Source of the DNA: an uncultured Steroidobacter sp.
GTDB taxonomy: Bacteria > Pseudomonadota > Gammaproteobacteria > Steroidobacterales > Steroidobacteraceae
DNA: 16,785 bases
Direction: 5' to 3'
Assembly (NCBI GenBank): GCA_946478975.1
Contig: CAMLEO010000143.1
Coordinates: 1-16,785, forward strand
Shown here: positions 7,100 through 15,459 of the stretch, one piece after another
Layout: each line of letters opens with the position of its first letter
How positions within the stretch are numbered: position 1 is the stretch's first letter
Made by a program: the position numbers and the translations under genes
The notes under the pieces: model-generated
What the model was told of the DNA's origin: nothing
Database searches by the model: none
The model's input: only the letters and a program-made list of their open reading frames with translations

Positions 7100-7118
7100 G
7101 TTACTATCGAGAACAGTC

Positions 7119-7673
7119 GTGAATTCTCACGAGCGCGAACGGCAGTGGACGGAATTAATGGAGCAATCGCTTCAAGGTGACGCCTGCGCGTATCATCAGT
7201 TGCTGGTGCTCCTCACAACGAGTCTGCGCAACATCGTGCGTGGCCGTGCGCAGTCGGCGGGCCTCGACCCCGAGGACGTAGTGCAGGAAGTGTTACTCGC
7301 CCTGCATCTGAAGCGGAGCACCTGGGTGCCCGGCACACCGGTCGCGCCGTGGGTCGCCGCGATCGCTCGCAACAAGGTAGTGGATGCGCTTCGGCGTCGC
7401 GGTCAGCGCACCGAGGTTTCCATTGAAAGCGTGATGGAACACCTCTGGAGCGACGAAAAAGCCGCCGAGGGCCATGCCTACGATATCGAACGTGTGCTGG
7501 GGCACTTGAAACCGCGGCAACGGGACGTGGTGCGGGCAGTGTCGCTCGAAGGACGCTCCGCTCAAGAAGTGGCCGCGAGCCTTGCGATGAGCGAAAGTGC
7601 GGTGCGCGTAACGTTACATCGGAGCCTGAGAACCTTGGCGGCGATATTTCGAGCGGTGCCCAGTGAAGACTGA
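7119..7673 (+). CDS. sigF: SigF-type ECF RNA polymerase sigma factor
   Basis: The product is 184 residues with the two ECF regions. Sigma-2 spans about 15-95 (AGLDPEDVVQEVLLALH at 47-63, PWVAAIARNKVVDALRRR) and binds core polymerase and the -10 element. Sigma-4 spans about 123-175 (LKPRQRDVVRAVSLEGRSAQ, then AMSESAVRVTLHRSLRTL) and binds the -35 element. GTG 7119 was chosen because the SigF-like promoter lies directly upstream and the length then fits the family; the frame is open further up to TTG 7041. The stop overlaps the downstream nrsF start by 11 bases, so the pair is co-translated. The DUF1109 partner places it in the SigF/NrsF group, released on metal or oxidative stress. Predicted targets are its own operon, the propeller/bufferin pair and the acetyltransferase. 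Confidence 0.88.
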   Translation: MNSHERERQWTELMEQSLQGDACAYHQLLVLLTTSLRNIVRGRAQSAGLDPEDVVQEVLLALHLKRSTWVPGTPVAPWVAAIARNKVVDALRRRGQRTEVSIESVMEHLWSDEKAAEGHAYDIERVLGHLKPRQRDVVRAVSLEGRSAQEVAASLAMSESAVRVTLHRSLRTLAAIFRAVPSED

Positions 7674-8298
7674 AGAGCTCATTCGAGTCCTGGCCGCGGA
7701 CGGCTCGCGTCCGGTGACACCGTTGGCCGTCACTCTATTGCGCGCCCTCGGCCTGGGCATCCTCGCATCCATTGCGCTTTTTCTGCTGCTGCTCCATCCG
7801 CGCAGCGATATCGAACAGGCGCTCTTCACGGTGCCGTTCGCATTCAAACTGGTGTTCGCCGCGTCGATTGCAGCCGCCGCGGCATTGTTTCTAACGGAAG
7901 TTGCGCGGCCCGTCTCTGCAGAGCACTGGCGATGGTCGTTGATCGTCGCGCCGAGCCTGCTGGCTGCCGCCGTCATCATCGAGCTCGCCACCCACCCCGC
8001 CGAAACGTGGGGCACGCGTCTGCTCGGCCACAACGCACCTCATTGTCTCTCGCTCATTCCGTTGCTGTCGTTGCCGCCCGCGATGTGTTTGATTGTCGCT
8101 CTAAGAAGCGGCGCGCCTCTGCATCCTACGTTGGCGGGCGCGATCGCCGGCCTCGTGTCCGGCGGGGTCGGCGCGCTGCTGTACGCTTTGACGTGTCCGG
8201 ATGACAGCCCGCTGTTCGTTGCCACCTGGTATTCGATCGCGATTGCGATGGTTACGGGTATCACCGCGACGGTGGGCAAGCGCGTGCTGCGCTGGTAG
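7663..8298 (+). CDS. nrsF: NrsF (DUF1109) membrane anti-sigma factor
   Basis: The product is 211 residues with about six membrane helices, matching DUF1109. The family holds the cognate ECF sigma factor at the inner membrane until stress. Cys128 (in HCLSLIPLLSLPP) and Cys178 (in ALTCPDDSPLFV) are the conserved pair, 50 residues apart. As I recall, the Caulobacter NrsF cysteines 131 and 181 have the same spacing and are needed for the response to chromate and cadmium. A third cysteine, Cys142, is less typical. The start is GTG 7663, inside the end of the sigma factor gene. The stop is 4 bases from the convergent acetyltransferase stop. Confidence 0.9.
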   Translation: MKTEELIRVLAADGSRPVTPLAVTLLRALGLGILASIALFLLLLHPRSDIEQALFTVPFAFKLVFAASIAAAAALFLTEVARPVSAEHWRWSLIVAPSLLAAAVIIELATHPAETWGTRLLGHNAPHCLSLIPLLSLPPAMCLIVALRSGAPLHPTLAGAIAGLVSGGVGALLYALTCPDDSPLFVATWYSIAIAMVTGITATVGKRVLRW

Positions 8299-8302
8299 AT
8301 CG

Positions 8303-8860
8303 TTAGAGATTTTTTCTCATGACCACGCGCTGGTCGGGCGCGGGCAGCCAACGGCGCTCGAACATCGACACCGCAAGCATTTCGGGCCCGCACTCGGCCT
8401 CTGGCACGAGTGCAAAGCCGGCGCGCTCATAGAACGGCCGGTTCCAGGAGAGATGCCCATAAGTCGTGAGCCACAGCGCTCGACCCCCGGACGCGCGCGC
8501 AGTCGCCTCGGTGGCTTTGAGCAGCGCTGTACCAATCCCGATCCGCATGAACTGCGTGCGCACTGAAAGTTGATCCAGATAGGGCTCACCGTCGTGGCTT
8601 CCGCTCGCGGCAAATCCCAGCACCCTGCCCGTGGAGGCGACCGCCAAAAGAGTCAGGCCGGAAACCAACGAGCGCATCCACCGCTCGCGCTCCGCGGTGA
8701 AGAACGGATGATCGGCGGGCAGTTCCAGGTCGAGCCCGGCCTGCAAGAACAGCGTCGAGGCGTCGGCGTCGATCTCGACCAACGCGTCTATATCGGCAGC
8801 GGATCCGGTTCGAATCGAGAATCGCGGTCCGATTTTCGGCAGATGAGGAGCGACAGACAC
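8303..8860 (-). CDS. GNAT-family N-acetyltransferase
   Basis: The product is 185 residues with the GNAT fold. Motif A lies at about 96-113 (DQLSVRTQFMRIGIGTALL), with the acetyl-CoA pyrophosphate loop R106-I-G-I-G-T. The later WNRPFYERAGF segment is the usual motif B region. Members transfer acetyl from acetyl-CoA to amines of small molecules or proteins; the substrate here is not predictable. GTG 8860 is supported by AGGA 9 bases upstream. A SigF-like promoter at 8902-8928 on the same strand suggests that it belongs to the local stress regulon. It converges on nrsF with a 4-base gap and diverges from the rhamnosidase gene. Confidence 0.85.
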   Translation of the reverse strand: MSVAPHLPKIGPRFSIRTGSAADIDALVEIDADASTLFLQAGLDLELPADHPFFTAERERWMRSLVSGLTLLAVASTGRVLGFAASGSHDGEPYLDQLSVRTQFMRIGIGTALLKATEATARASGGRALWLTTYGHLSWNRPFYERAGFALVPEAECGPEMLAVSMFERRWLPAPDQRVVMRKNL

Positions 8861-8901
8861 GTCAGAGCTTCCTGGGGCGTACGGAGACGGATGTTGGTGT
8901 C

Positions 8902-8928
8902 ATCGCAGCCGGCGGCCGGTTCGTTACA
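8902..8928 (-). promoter_or_regulatory. SigF-like ECF promoter for the acetyltransferase
   Basis: On the minus strand TGTAAC (8928-8923) is followed by a 17-base spacer beginning GAACCGG and then CGAT (8905-8902). The first 13 bases are identical to the propeller promoter. Transcription would begin near 8895, about 35 bases before the GTG at 8860. The -35 element lies only 8 bases from the rhamnosidase ATG at 8937, so the divergent promoters overlap. Confidence 0.62.
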
Positions 8929-8936
8929 ATGATTCG

Positions 8937-11687
8937 ATGCGCATTCCCGTTCATATCTGGCTGGCGGCTGTAGCTCTGCTGGTCGCCTGCTCTTCGGTGC
9001 CGGTCGTCGACCGGGAACTGTCGGTTGCTGGGACGACGGTCAATGGCCGCACCGATCCTTTAGGGATCGACGCAAACGACCTCTCTTTCGCATGGGCCAC
9101 CGTTAGTAAAGATTCGCAGGCGCGTGGCGGCACGCAGAGTGCCTACCAGATTCGTGTCGGCACGACGACTAGTGGCGCGGACATTTGGAACTCTGGCCGA
9201 GTGCAGTCGGATCGACAGGTCGATGTGAGGTTGCCTTCACAGCTGCAGCTCGCATCGGCGACGCGTTACTACTGGCAAGTGAGAATCTGGGACGGCGACA
9301 GTGGGGCCAGCGGCTGGAGCTCGCCGGCTTGGTTCGAAACCGGGCTGCTCGCCCCTTCCGATTGGTCCGGAGCGAAATGGATTGCGCATCCCAGCCACTC
9401 CAGCCCACTGCTGCGCACGGTGGTGGATCTTCACAAATCCGTCCGCAGCGCGCGCCTCTACGCTTCCGCACGCGGCCTGTATCTGCTCTCGATCAATGGG
9501 CAACGCGTCGGCGATCAATATCTCGCGCCGGGGTGGACCGACTACACCAAACGCATCCAGGCCCAAACGTATGATGTGACATCACTGCTGCATTCTGGTC
9601 GCAATGTGATCGGTGCCGCGCTCGGCGATGGTTGGTTTCGAGGCAAAGTCGGGCTGGGCTGGCACGGCGTCTATGGAGACACACTCGCCTTCATCGGCAA
9701 GCTGCAAGTGACTTACGAGGACGGCTCAACAGCGAGCTTTGTTACCGATGAGACCTGGCGAGCAACCGACGGCCCCTTCGTCCAGACCGATCTGCAAGAC
9801 GGCGAGATCTACGACGCACTGCTTGAACCATCCGGCTGGCAGCGTGCCGAGTTCGATGCATCGACGTGGACTGCCGCCGCCGTCGTCGCTACCGATACAG
9901 ACAAACTCGTGCCACAGCCCGATGAGCCGGTGAGAGCCACCGAGGTGCTGACGGCGCGTACGCGCACGATGCCCTCACCCGGCGAATATATTTATGACCT
10001 GGGTCAGAACATGGTCGGCGTCGCACGCGTTCGGCTCACCGGCAAGAAGGGCCAGACTATTCGCATTCGCTATGCCGAGGAACTGTATCGGCTCGGCGAA
10101 CGTCGCGGCCATCTCTATACCGACAACTTTCGCAGCGCCAAGGTCACGGACACCTACACCTTCGCACGCGACGAGAGCGTCACCTATCAGCCTACCTTCA
10201 CTCAGCACGGCTTTCGTTACATCGAAATCACCGGCGTCGATGCGCCGCCGGAGGTCAGCAACGTTCAAGGCGTGGTGCTGGGCTCGGACCTGCCGCACAC
10301 GGGCGATCTGCAACTGTCCCATCCAATGCTCGATCAGCTGGTCCGGAACATTCGCTGGGGCCAGCGCGGCAACTTTGTTTCTATTCCCACGGATACGCCA
10401 GCGCGTGACGAACGCCTCGGCTGGACCGGCGACATCAGCGTCTTCGCGCCAACCGCTTCGCGCTATCAAGACACGCGTGCGTTCTTATCCAAATGGATGG
10501 ACGACATGCGAGACAGCCAGCATGCCGATGGCAACATCCCCGCCGTCGTGCCTCAGCCGCGCAAGGAGTTCGATGAAACCGGCGTCGGCTGGTCCGATGC
10601 CTTTATCACTGTGCCCTACGCAGTTTGGCGCGCGACCGGAGACACTCAGATCGTCCGGCGAAACTGGGATGCGATGCGACGTTTCTATCGCTTCGTTTAC
10701 GAAAGCGCCACTCGCGACGGCAACCTGCTCGAAGAGGGACGCAGCTCCTGGTTCTCCGGCGATTGGTTGAACCTGGAACAGGTGGACCGGCTCGACGAAC
10801 ATCGCGTGATCGCCACCGCGTACTTCGCCGAGAACACGCGCATGATGGCGGAAATGGCCGCGGCCCTCGGCGAGGCGGATCAAGCTGCGACATGGTCGGC
10901 GCTCGTTCCAAAGATCCGCGAAGCGTTCGTCGCGGCGTATCGATCGCCCGACGGATCGATCCACACCGGCACGCAGACGGTTTATGCCATGGCACTCGGC
11001 ATGGATCTCATCGCTGATCCTCAGCAACGCGCACAGACCGCCGGCAAATTCGTCGCAAAACTCGCCGCCGACGATTATCACTTGAAGACCGGCTTTCTCG
11101 GCACGCCGTGGCTGCTGCCGGCGCTCTCGCGCATCGGGCGAGACGATCTGGCGATGAGACTGCTGCTCAACGAGGACTATCCCTCGTGGGGGTTCGAGAT
11201 CCGCATGGGCGCGACCACGATGTGGGAGCGTTGGAACACCATTCGTGCCGATGGCGAGTTCGGCCCGGTGAACATGAACTCGTTCAATCACTACGCCTAT
11301 GGGGCGGTCGGCGACTGGATGTTCGGCCATCTCGGCGGTGTGCAGATCGTGGAGGCTGGTTATAAGAAAGCGCGCATCGCGCCGCTCGGCGAGCAGGCGG
11401 GATTGAGCCATGCTCGATGCAGCGTTCGCACGCCTTACGGGCAACTCGAGTCCGAGTGGCAGGCCGCCGGCGATGAGCTGAAACTCACAGTAATCGTGCC
11501 GTTCAACACCACTGCCGAGGTGGTCATTCCCACGAGCAATGCGCAACTCGTGCGAGAAGGGGATGTTTCTGCCGAGTCAGCACCCGGGGTGACGGCGTCG
11601 AGCTTCGAGGACGGCCGACTCACATTGCGGGTCGGTTCCGGTCATTACCAGTTCGCGGTGCGACGTGTTCCCTACCTGAACCGTTGA
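8937..11687 (+). CDS. Lipoprotein alpha-L-rhamnosidase, GH78
   Basis: The product is 916 residues and contains the full GH78 layout. The signal peptide ends in lipobox LVAC (Cys18), so it is probably an outer-membrane lipoprotein facing the periplasm or surface. Beta-sandwich modules cover about 25-440 (YYWQVRIWDGD, KWIAHP, YASARGLYLLSINGQRVG, PGWTDYTKR). The (alpha/alpha)6 catalytic barrel covers about 455-815, with DTPARDERLGWTGD at 486-499 (acidic catalytic candidates D491, E492, D499) and ATTMWERW (Glu764) as the other acid. A C-terminal beta domain closes the protein. The family inverts and releases terminal alpha-L-rhamnose from plant glycosides, pectin or bacterial polysaccharide. No clear ribosome binding site precedes ATG 8937. 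There is no rhamnose catabolic gene nearby, so the substrate source is unknown. Confidence 0.93.
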   Translation: MRIPVHIWLAAVALLVACSSVPVVDRELSVAGTTVNGRTDPLGIDANDLSFAWATVSKDSQARGGTQSAYQIRVGTTTSGADIWNSGRVQSDRQVDVRLPSQLQLASATRYYWQVRIWDGDSGASGWSSPAWFETGLLAPSDWSGAKWIAHPSHSSPLLRTVVDLHKSVRSARLYASARGLYLLSINGQRVGDQYLAPGWTDYTKRIQAQTYDVTSLLHSGRNVIGAALGDGWFRGKVGLGWHGVYGDTLAFIGKLQVTYEDGSTASFVTDETWRATDGPFVQTDLQDGEIYDALLEPSGWQRAEFDASTWTAAAVVATDTDKLVPQPDEPVRATEVLTARTRTMPSPGEYIYDLGQNMVGVARVRLTGKKGQTIRIRYAEELYRLGERRGHLYTDNFRSAKVTDTYTFARDESVTYQPTFTQHGFRYIEITGVDAPPEVSNVQGVVLGSDLPHTGDLQLSHPMLDQLVRNIRWGQRGNFVSIPTDTPARDERLGWTGDISVFAPTASRYQDTRAFLSKWMDDMRDSQHADGNIPAVVPQPRKEFDETGVGWSDAFITVPYAVWRATGDTQIVRRNWDAMRRFYRFVYESATRDGNLLEEGRSSWFSGDWLNLEQVDRLDEHRVIATAYFAENTRMMAEMAAALGEADQAATWSALVPKIREAFVAAYRSPDGSIHTGTQTVYAMALGMDLIADPQQRAQTAGKFVAKLAADDYHLKTGFLGTPWLLPALSRIGRDDLAMRLLLNEDYPSWGFEIRMGATTMWERWNTIRADGEFGPVNMNSFNHYAYGAVGDWMFGHLGGVQIVEAGYKKARIAPLGEQAGLSHARCSVRTPYGQLESEWQAAGDELKLTVIVPFNTTAEVVIPTSNAQLVREGDVSAESAPGVTASSFEDGRLTLRVGSGHYQFAVRRVPYLNR

Positions 11688-11739
11688 GGATGCCCGATAC
11701 TCCGGCCGGCAGAGGCTGAACCTACGGATAGAGAACACG

Positions 11740-13443
11740 ATGCTCGTCGGAATCGATCTCGGCACCACCAACAGTCTCATCGGCGCTTTGATAGACGGCA
11801 CACCGCGGCTCATCCCGAACGCCGCGGGCGAAGTGTTGACGCCTTCCGTCGTCGGGCTGGACGATTCGGGCACGATGCTGGTCGGCCAGGCCGCGAAAGA
11901 GCGGCTGATTTCACATCCGCAGCTCACCGCCGCCAGCTTCAAGCGATACATGGGCACCCAGCAGGAGATTCAGCTGGGCACGCAGCGCTTTCGCGCCGAA
12001 GAGCTTTCGGCGCTGGTCCTGCGCTCGCTCAAGCAGGATGCCGAAGCATTCTTTGGCGCGCCGATCACCGAAGCCATCATCACCGTCCCCGCGTACTTCA
12101 ACGATACCCAGCGCAAAGCGACGATTGCCGCCGGCAAGCTGGCCGGTCTGCACGTCGAGCGCCTGTTGAACGAGCCTACGGCGGCCGCACTCGCCCACGG
12201 CATCGCGAACCGGCAGGCCGAAAGCAGATACCTGGTATTCGACCTCGGCGGCGGCACTTTCGACGTTTCCATCGTCGAGCTGTTCGACGGCGTGATCGAA
12301 GTGCACGCGAGCTCCGGCGATAATTTTCTGGGCGGCGATGACTTCCGCGACCAGCTGGTCAAGGCGTTTCTGACCGAACATGCCAGCGCGCTGAAGATCG
12401 ATCCGTTGAAACCGCCGCAGGCATTGCTCGAACGCGTATCGCGCCAGGCGGAGCTCGCCAAGCGCGAGCTCTCCGGCGCACCGAAAGCACACATGCGCGT
12501 GAACTGGGAGCAACGGGAGCTGCAATGGGAGATCGGCGCCGCCGATTTCGAGCGCCACTGCGAGTCGCTGCTGAACCGTCTCGCCCGGCCGATCCAGCAG
12601 GCATTGCGGGACGCCCAGCTGCGCAGCAACCAGCTGGACGAGATCGTGCTGGTCGGCGGTGCCACGCGCATGCCCATCGTGCGCAAGCTGGTCACAAAGT
12701 TGTTTGGAAGATTTCCGGCAGTCGACATCAATCCGGATGAAGCGATTGCAGCCGGTGCGGCGATCCAGGCGGCGCTGAAAGCGCGCGATGCGGCGCTGAA
12801 CGATGTCGTGATGACCGATGTCTGCCCGTATTCGATGGGCGTCGAAGTTGCTCGCCAGGTCGGCGAGAACCAGTTCGAAAACGGTTTGTATGCGCCCATC
12901 CTGGAACGCAACAGTCACATTCCCATCAGCCGCGAAAGCCGCTTCCACACGCTGCAAGACCAGCAGTCGAAGATCAACCTGCGCGTGTTCCAGGGCGAGA
13001 ATCCGCTGGTGAAGAACAACATCCTGCTCGGCGAGATCAACGTCGCCGTGCCCAAGGCAGCTGCGGGCGAGCAGCCCATCGATGTGCGCTTCACGTACGA
13101 TTTGAACGGCCTGCTGGAAGTCGAAGTCACGGTCGTGTCGACCGGCAAGAAACAACGCCTGGTCATCGAAGGCAATCCAGGCGTGCTGACCAAGGAAGAA
13201 ATCGACCGGCGCTTTGCCGCGCTCGAAAAGCTGAAGCTGCATCCACGCGATGAGCTCGTGAACAAGCAACTGATGGCGCGTGCGGAGCGGCTTTACGAAG
13301 AATCGTTGGGCGAGATGCGCACGGCGATCTCGGAGCGACTCGTGCACTTCCGGGCGGTCGTGGGCCGGCAGGACCGACATGAGATCGCTCGCGTGCGCGA
13401 CGCGCTCGAAACGTTCCTGAACCAATTGGATGCGTATCGCTAA
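11740..13443 (+). CDS. hscC: HscC-type Hsp70 chaperone
   Basis: The product is 567 residues, close to E. coli HscC (Hsc62) and shorter than DnaK (about 638), with a reduced lid domain. The ATPase domain shows GIDLGTTNS (4-12), TVPAYFNDTQR, NEPTAAALAHG, LVFDLGGGTFDVSI (about 165-178) and VGGATRMP (about 304-311). The substrate-binding domain contains INLRVFQGENPLVKNNILLGE. Hsp70s bind exposed peptide segments in ATP-controlled cycles; HscC is a specialised form whose clients are poorly known. The next gene begins 5 bases after the stop and encodes a J-like partner, the same gene pairing as E. coli hscC with djlC. A weak GAGA site precedes ATG 11740. Confidence 0.92.
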   Translation: MLVGIDLGTTNSLIGALIDGTPRLIPNAAGEVLTPSVVGLDDSGTMLVGQAAKERLISHPQLTAASFKRYMGTQQEIQLGTQRFRAEELSALVLRSLKQDAEAFFGAPITEAIITVPAYFNDTQRKATIAAGKLAGLHVERLLNEPTAAALAHGIANRQAESRYLVFDLGGGTFDVSIVELFDGVIEVHASSGDNFLGGDDFRDQLVKAFLTEHASALKIDPLKPPQALLERVSRQAELAKRELSGAPKAHMRVNWEQRELQWEIGAADFERHCESLLNRLARPIQQALRDAQLRSNQLDEIVLVGGATRMPIVRKLVTKLFGRFPAVDINPDEAIAAGAAIQAALKARDAALNDVVMTDVCPYSMGVEVARQVGENQFENGLYAPILERNSHIPISRESRFHTLQDQQSKINLRVFQGENPLVKNNILLGEINVAVPKAAAGEQPIDVRFTYDLNGLLEVEVTVVSTGKKQRLVIEGNPGVLTKEEIDRRFAALEKLKLHPRDELVNKQLMARAERLYEESLGEMRTAISERLVHFRAVVGRQDRHEIARVRDALETFLNQLDAYR

Positions 13444-13448
13444 CAGCC

Positions 13449-14735
13449 ATGCACCAGCGCGTTTGGGACATCCTCGGGATCGAAGCGACCACGGACGAGC
13501 GTGCGATCAAGCGCGCCTATGCGGCCAAGCTCAAGGTCACGCCGCCGGAAGTCGATCCTGCCGGTTATATGAAGCTGCGCGAGGCGTATGAAACCGCCAA
13601 GAAGCTTGCGCAGTATCAGCTGCAGCGCGCCGAGGAGCCCGAAGAGCCCGCTGCTGCGACGATGCCCGAAACGCCGGTCATCGCGGTCAATGAAACACCG
13701 CCAGCGTTATCGGCTCAGCAGCAAGCGTTCGCCGACCTGCATGCGCTGCTGGCGCAGCGTGAGCTCGATGCCTTCCTGCAAAAAGTCACATCGATCCGGG
13801 CGGCGCAAATATTTGCAACGCTCGATGAGCAGAACGATTTCATCGGCGAAGTTGCCTGCCTGATCCTGGACGCCGGCATCGACGACAGTCCATGGCGAGG
13901 CCGCCTCGCCTCGCTGCTCGGCGCACGCGATCACGAAAACATCTTTCCGATCGGCACGCGCTACTGGTACGCGTACAACCAATTGCTCGCCAGCTACGCG
14001 CAGCTGCGTGCCTCCGCAACCGGCGCTCACGTCGCCGACCAGAGCGACATCGCCGTCACGCCGGGCTACTTGCACGTGTATCACGTGCTCACCGGCCCGT
14101 TCGATGCCGAGCGCCTGAGCGCGTTGACCCGCTCGCAAACCTATCACCGGCTCGCTCAACACATCCTGGAGCGCGCCAGGAATGATCCGAGCATCGTCAT
14201 TCCCGCCGAGAACCGCGAGTGGTGGGATCGAACGGCCATGGCCGGACAGCATCGGCCGGTCGCTGAGCCCGTCACTCCGACGCGGCCCGACACCACTCAG
14301 GACGATTCCGGCTGGGATCTTTCCTATTGGGTGATCTGGCTGGTGCTGATCGTCGTTGTCATTGGGTTTCGCGGCTTACCGGGCGATTCGAGTCGCGATT
14401 TCAGAATCGATCCGAGCAAGCTCCGGCAGTCGGAGCAATACCAGCCCGGCCCGCCCCTGGTGGACTATTCGCTGGAAGCGACTGCGGCGCTGGATCCTCG
14501 GCTGGCACGATGTGATAGCAAAACACGCCGTGCGATCCTGCTGCACCTGAGTGTTTCGCGAGCCAACTCGACCTTCACGGACAACACCGATCCGAATCCC
14601 TTGCACCCAAACACAAAGCCCCTGAAGGGCCTGCGCCTGGACACCAACGACCCGATCGTCGCGCAACTGCTCGAAAAGTGCGACGCCTCCAAGTTGTTCG
14701 ACGAAAACGGCATGCTTCGGAAGTTGCCGCAGTGA
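13449..14735 (+). CDS. DjlB/DjlC-like membrane J-domain partner of HscC, lacking HPD
   Basis: The product is 428 residues. Residues about 2-55 resemble the J-like domain of DjlB/DjlC (VWDILGIEATTDERAIKRAY, AAKLK, then DPAGYMKLREAYETAKK). The loop that carries HPD in J-proteins, or HRPD as I recall in DjlB/DjlC, reads TPPE (31-34) here, so the His and Asp that stimulate Hsp70 ATPase are absent. A Glu/Pro/Ala-rich linker follows. One membrane helix spans about 293-313 (SYWVIWLVLIVVVIGF). This predicts a cytoplasmic N-terminus and a 115-residue C-terminal part outside the inner membrane. It would tether HscC to the membrane or deliver clients to it; this is inferred from the 5-base gene spacing and E. 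coli precedent. Confidence 0.8.
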   Translation: MHQRVWDILGIEATTDERAIKRAYAAKLKVTPPEVDPAGYMKLREAYETAKKLAQYQLQRAEEPEEPAAATMPETPVIAVNETPPALSAQQQAFADLHALLAQRELDAFLQKVTSIRAAQIFATLDEQNDFIGEVACLILDAGIDDSPWRGRLASLLGARDHENIFPIGTRYWYAYNQLLASYAQLRASATGAHVADQSDIAVTPGYLHVYHVLTGPFDAERLSALTRSQTYHRLAQHILERARNDPSIVIPAENREWWDRTAMAGQHRPVAEPVTPTRPDTTQDDSGWDLSYWVIWLVLIVVVIGFRGLPGDSSRDFRIDPSKLRQSEQYQPGPPLVDYSLEATAALDPRLARCDSKTRRAILLHLSVSRANSTFTDNTDPNPLHPNTKPLKGLRLDTNDPIVAQLLEKCDASKLFDENGMLRKLPQ

Positions 14736-14757
14736 GTTGGGACGAGCTTTCGAGCCG

Positions 14758-15447
14758 TCAGCGATAAATGAGATTGAGCTCCACCTGCTTCACCTGTCCG
14801 TCAATCACGCTGATATTCGCCCGGTAATCCTGCTTCGAGCCGACCAGCGAAAATCTGATGTCATAGTGTTTTAGCCGATCGGTGCTCAAATTCTGATCCA
14901 GATCGATCGCCAGAATCGTCGGCGAACCCGGGGCATCTCCCAGGTTGTCCAACAGCCGCCACGGCGTGGCCGACACCAGCGTTTTGCAGTCCGGCCTTTT
15001 GCGTGCACACGCCTCCAGCTGGTGGATGGCGTCCATGAGCATGACGACGTCAGGGAATATTGCCTTGTCAGCTACTGAAAAGAACGCAGTCGCCGGAAGC
15101 TTCTCACAACCGGAGCCGTTCTTCTTGACCGCAACGACCGTGCCCTGTTCGCTCTCTTCGACACTCCAGCTGCCGTTGCTCGCGCCGGGAGGCGTCACAG
15201 AGGCGTATACGCGCGTCCTTTCGCATAGCTCGGTAACGATCGAAGCGCGTGCAGCCGTATCCGCTTCAACATACCAGGCGCTTGAACCCTCCTTGTGCGT
15301 TCGCTCCTCGATCACGCTCGTGAGCGGCTCACCGGACTGCTTGGCGAGGACGCGCAAGATGTCCGCAGCGGAGGGAGGCTGCGCGGGCGCCGCCCACGCG
15401 GATGCCGAGCCCCACAGGGACGCAACTACGATGACGAATGTCCTCAT
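14758..15447 (-). CDS. Exported protein of unknown function; candidate immunity protein of the Rhs protein
   Basis: I do not recognise the family. The product is 229 residues with a Sec signal peptide (MRTFVIVVASLWGSASAWAA), so the mature protein is periplasmic. It has four mature cysteines (ELCER, GSGCEK, EACARKRPDC), which could form two disulfides, and a C-terminal strand-rich region (HYDIRFSLVGSKQDYRANIS, then VKQVELNLIYR). It starts 12 bases after the Rhs gene stop on the same strand, so it is almost certainly in the same transcript. Genes directly downstream of an Rhs C-terminal toxin domain are usually its immunity gene. A periplasmic location would suit neutralising a secreted metalloprotease. 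This role is inferred from position only. Confidence 0.6.
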   Translation of the reverse strand: MRTFVIVVASLWGSASAWAAPAQPPSAADILRVLAKQSGEPLTSVIEERTHKEGSSAWYVEADTAARASIVTELCERTRVYASVTPPGASNGSWSVEESEQGTVVAVKKNGSGCEKLPATAFFSVADKAIFPDVVMLMDAIHQLEACARKRPDCKTLVSATPWRLLDNLGDAPGSPTILAIDLDQNLSTDRLKHYDIRFSLVGSKQDYRANISVIDGQVKQVELNLIYR

Positions 15448-15459
15448 TTGGATGCTCGG

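Noticed and set aside
7041..7118. Upstream TTG/ATG starts for the sigma factor
   Set aside because: They lie upstream of or inside the SigF-like promoter at 7073-7099, so a transcript from it could not contain them, and the added residues do not match the family.
7608..7618. TGTAACGTTAC-type palindrome inside the sigma factor gene
   Set aside because: It carries the -35-like TGTAAC on the minus strand, but there is no CGA(A/T) after 17 bases and it lies within conserved coding sequence.
8303..8860. GNAT protein as a TacT-like toxin of a toxin-antitoxin pair
   Set aside because: No ribbon-helix-helix antitoxin gene is adjacent, and the promoter points to the stress regulon instead.
10214..10225. 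TGTAACGA match on the minus strand inside the rhamnosidase gene
   Set aside because: The -10 position 17 bases on reads AAGG rather than CGAW, and no minus-strand gene follows.
11911..13425. 504-codon open frame on the minus strand
   Set aside because: It is antisense to the clear hscC gene, has no recognisable domain and a composition typical of shadow frames in GC-rich DNA.
14736..14757. Intrinsic terminator between the J-like gene and the convergent exported gene
   Set aside because: Only a 3-4 bp stem can be drawn in the 22-base gap and no T-tract is present.
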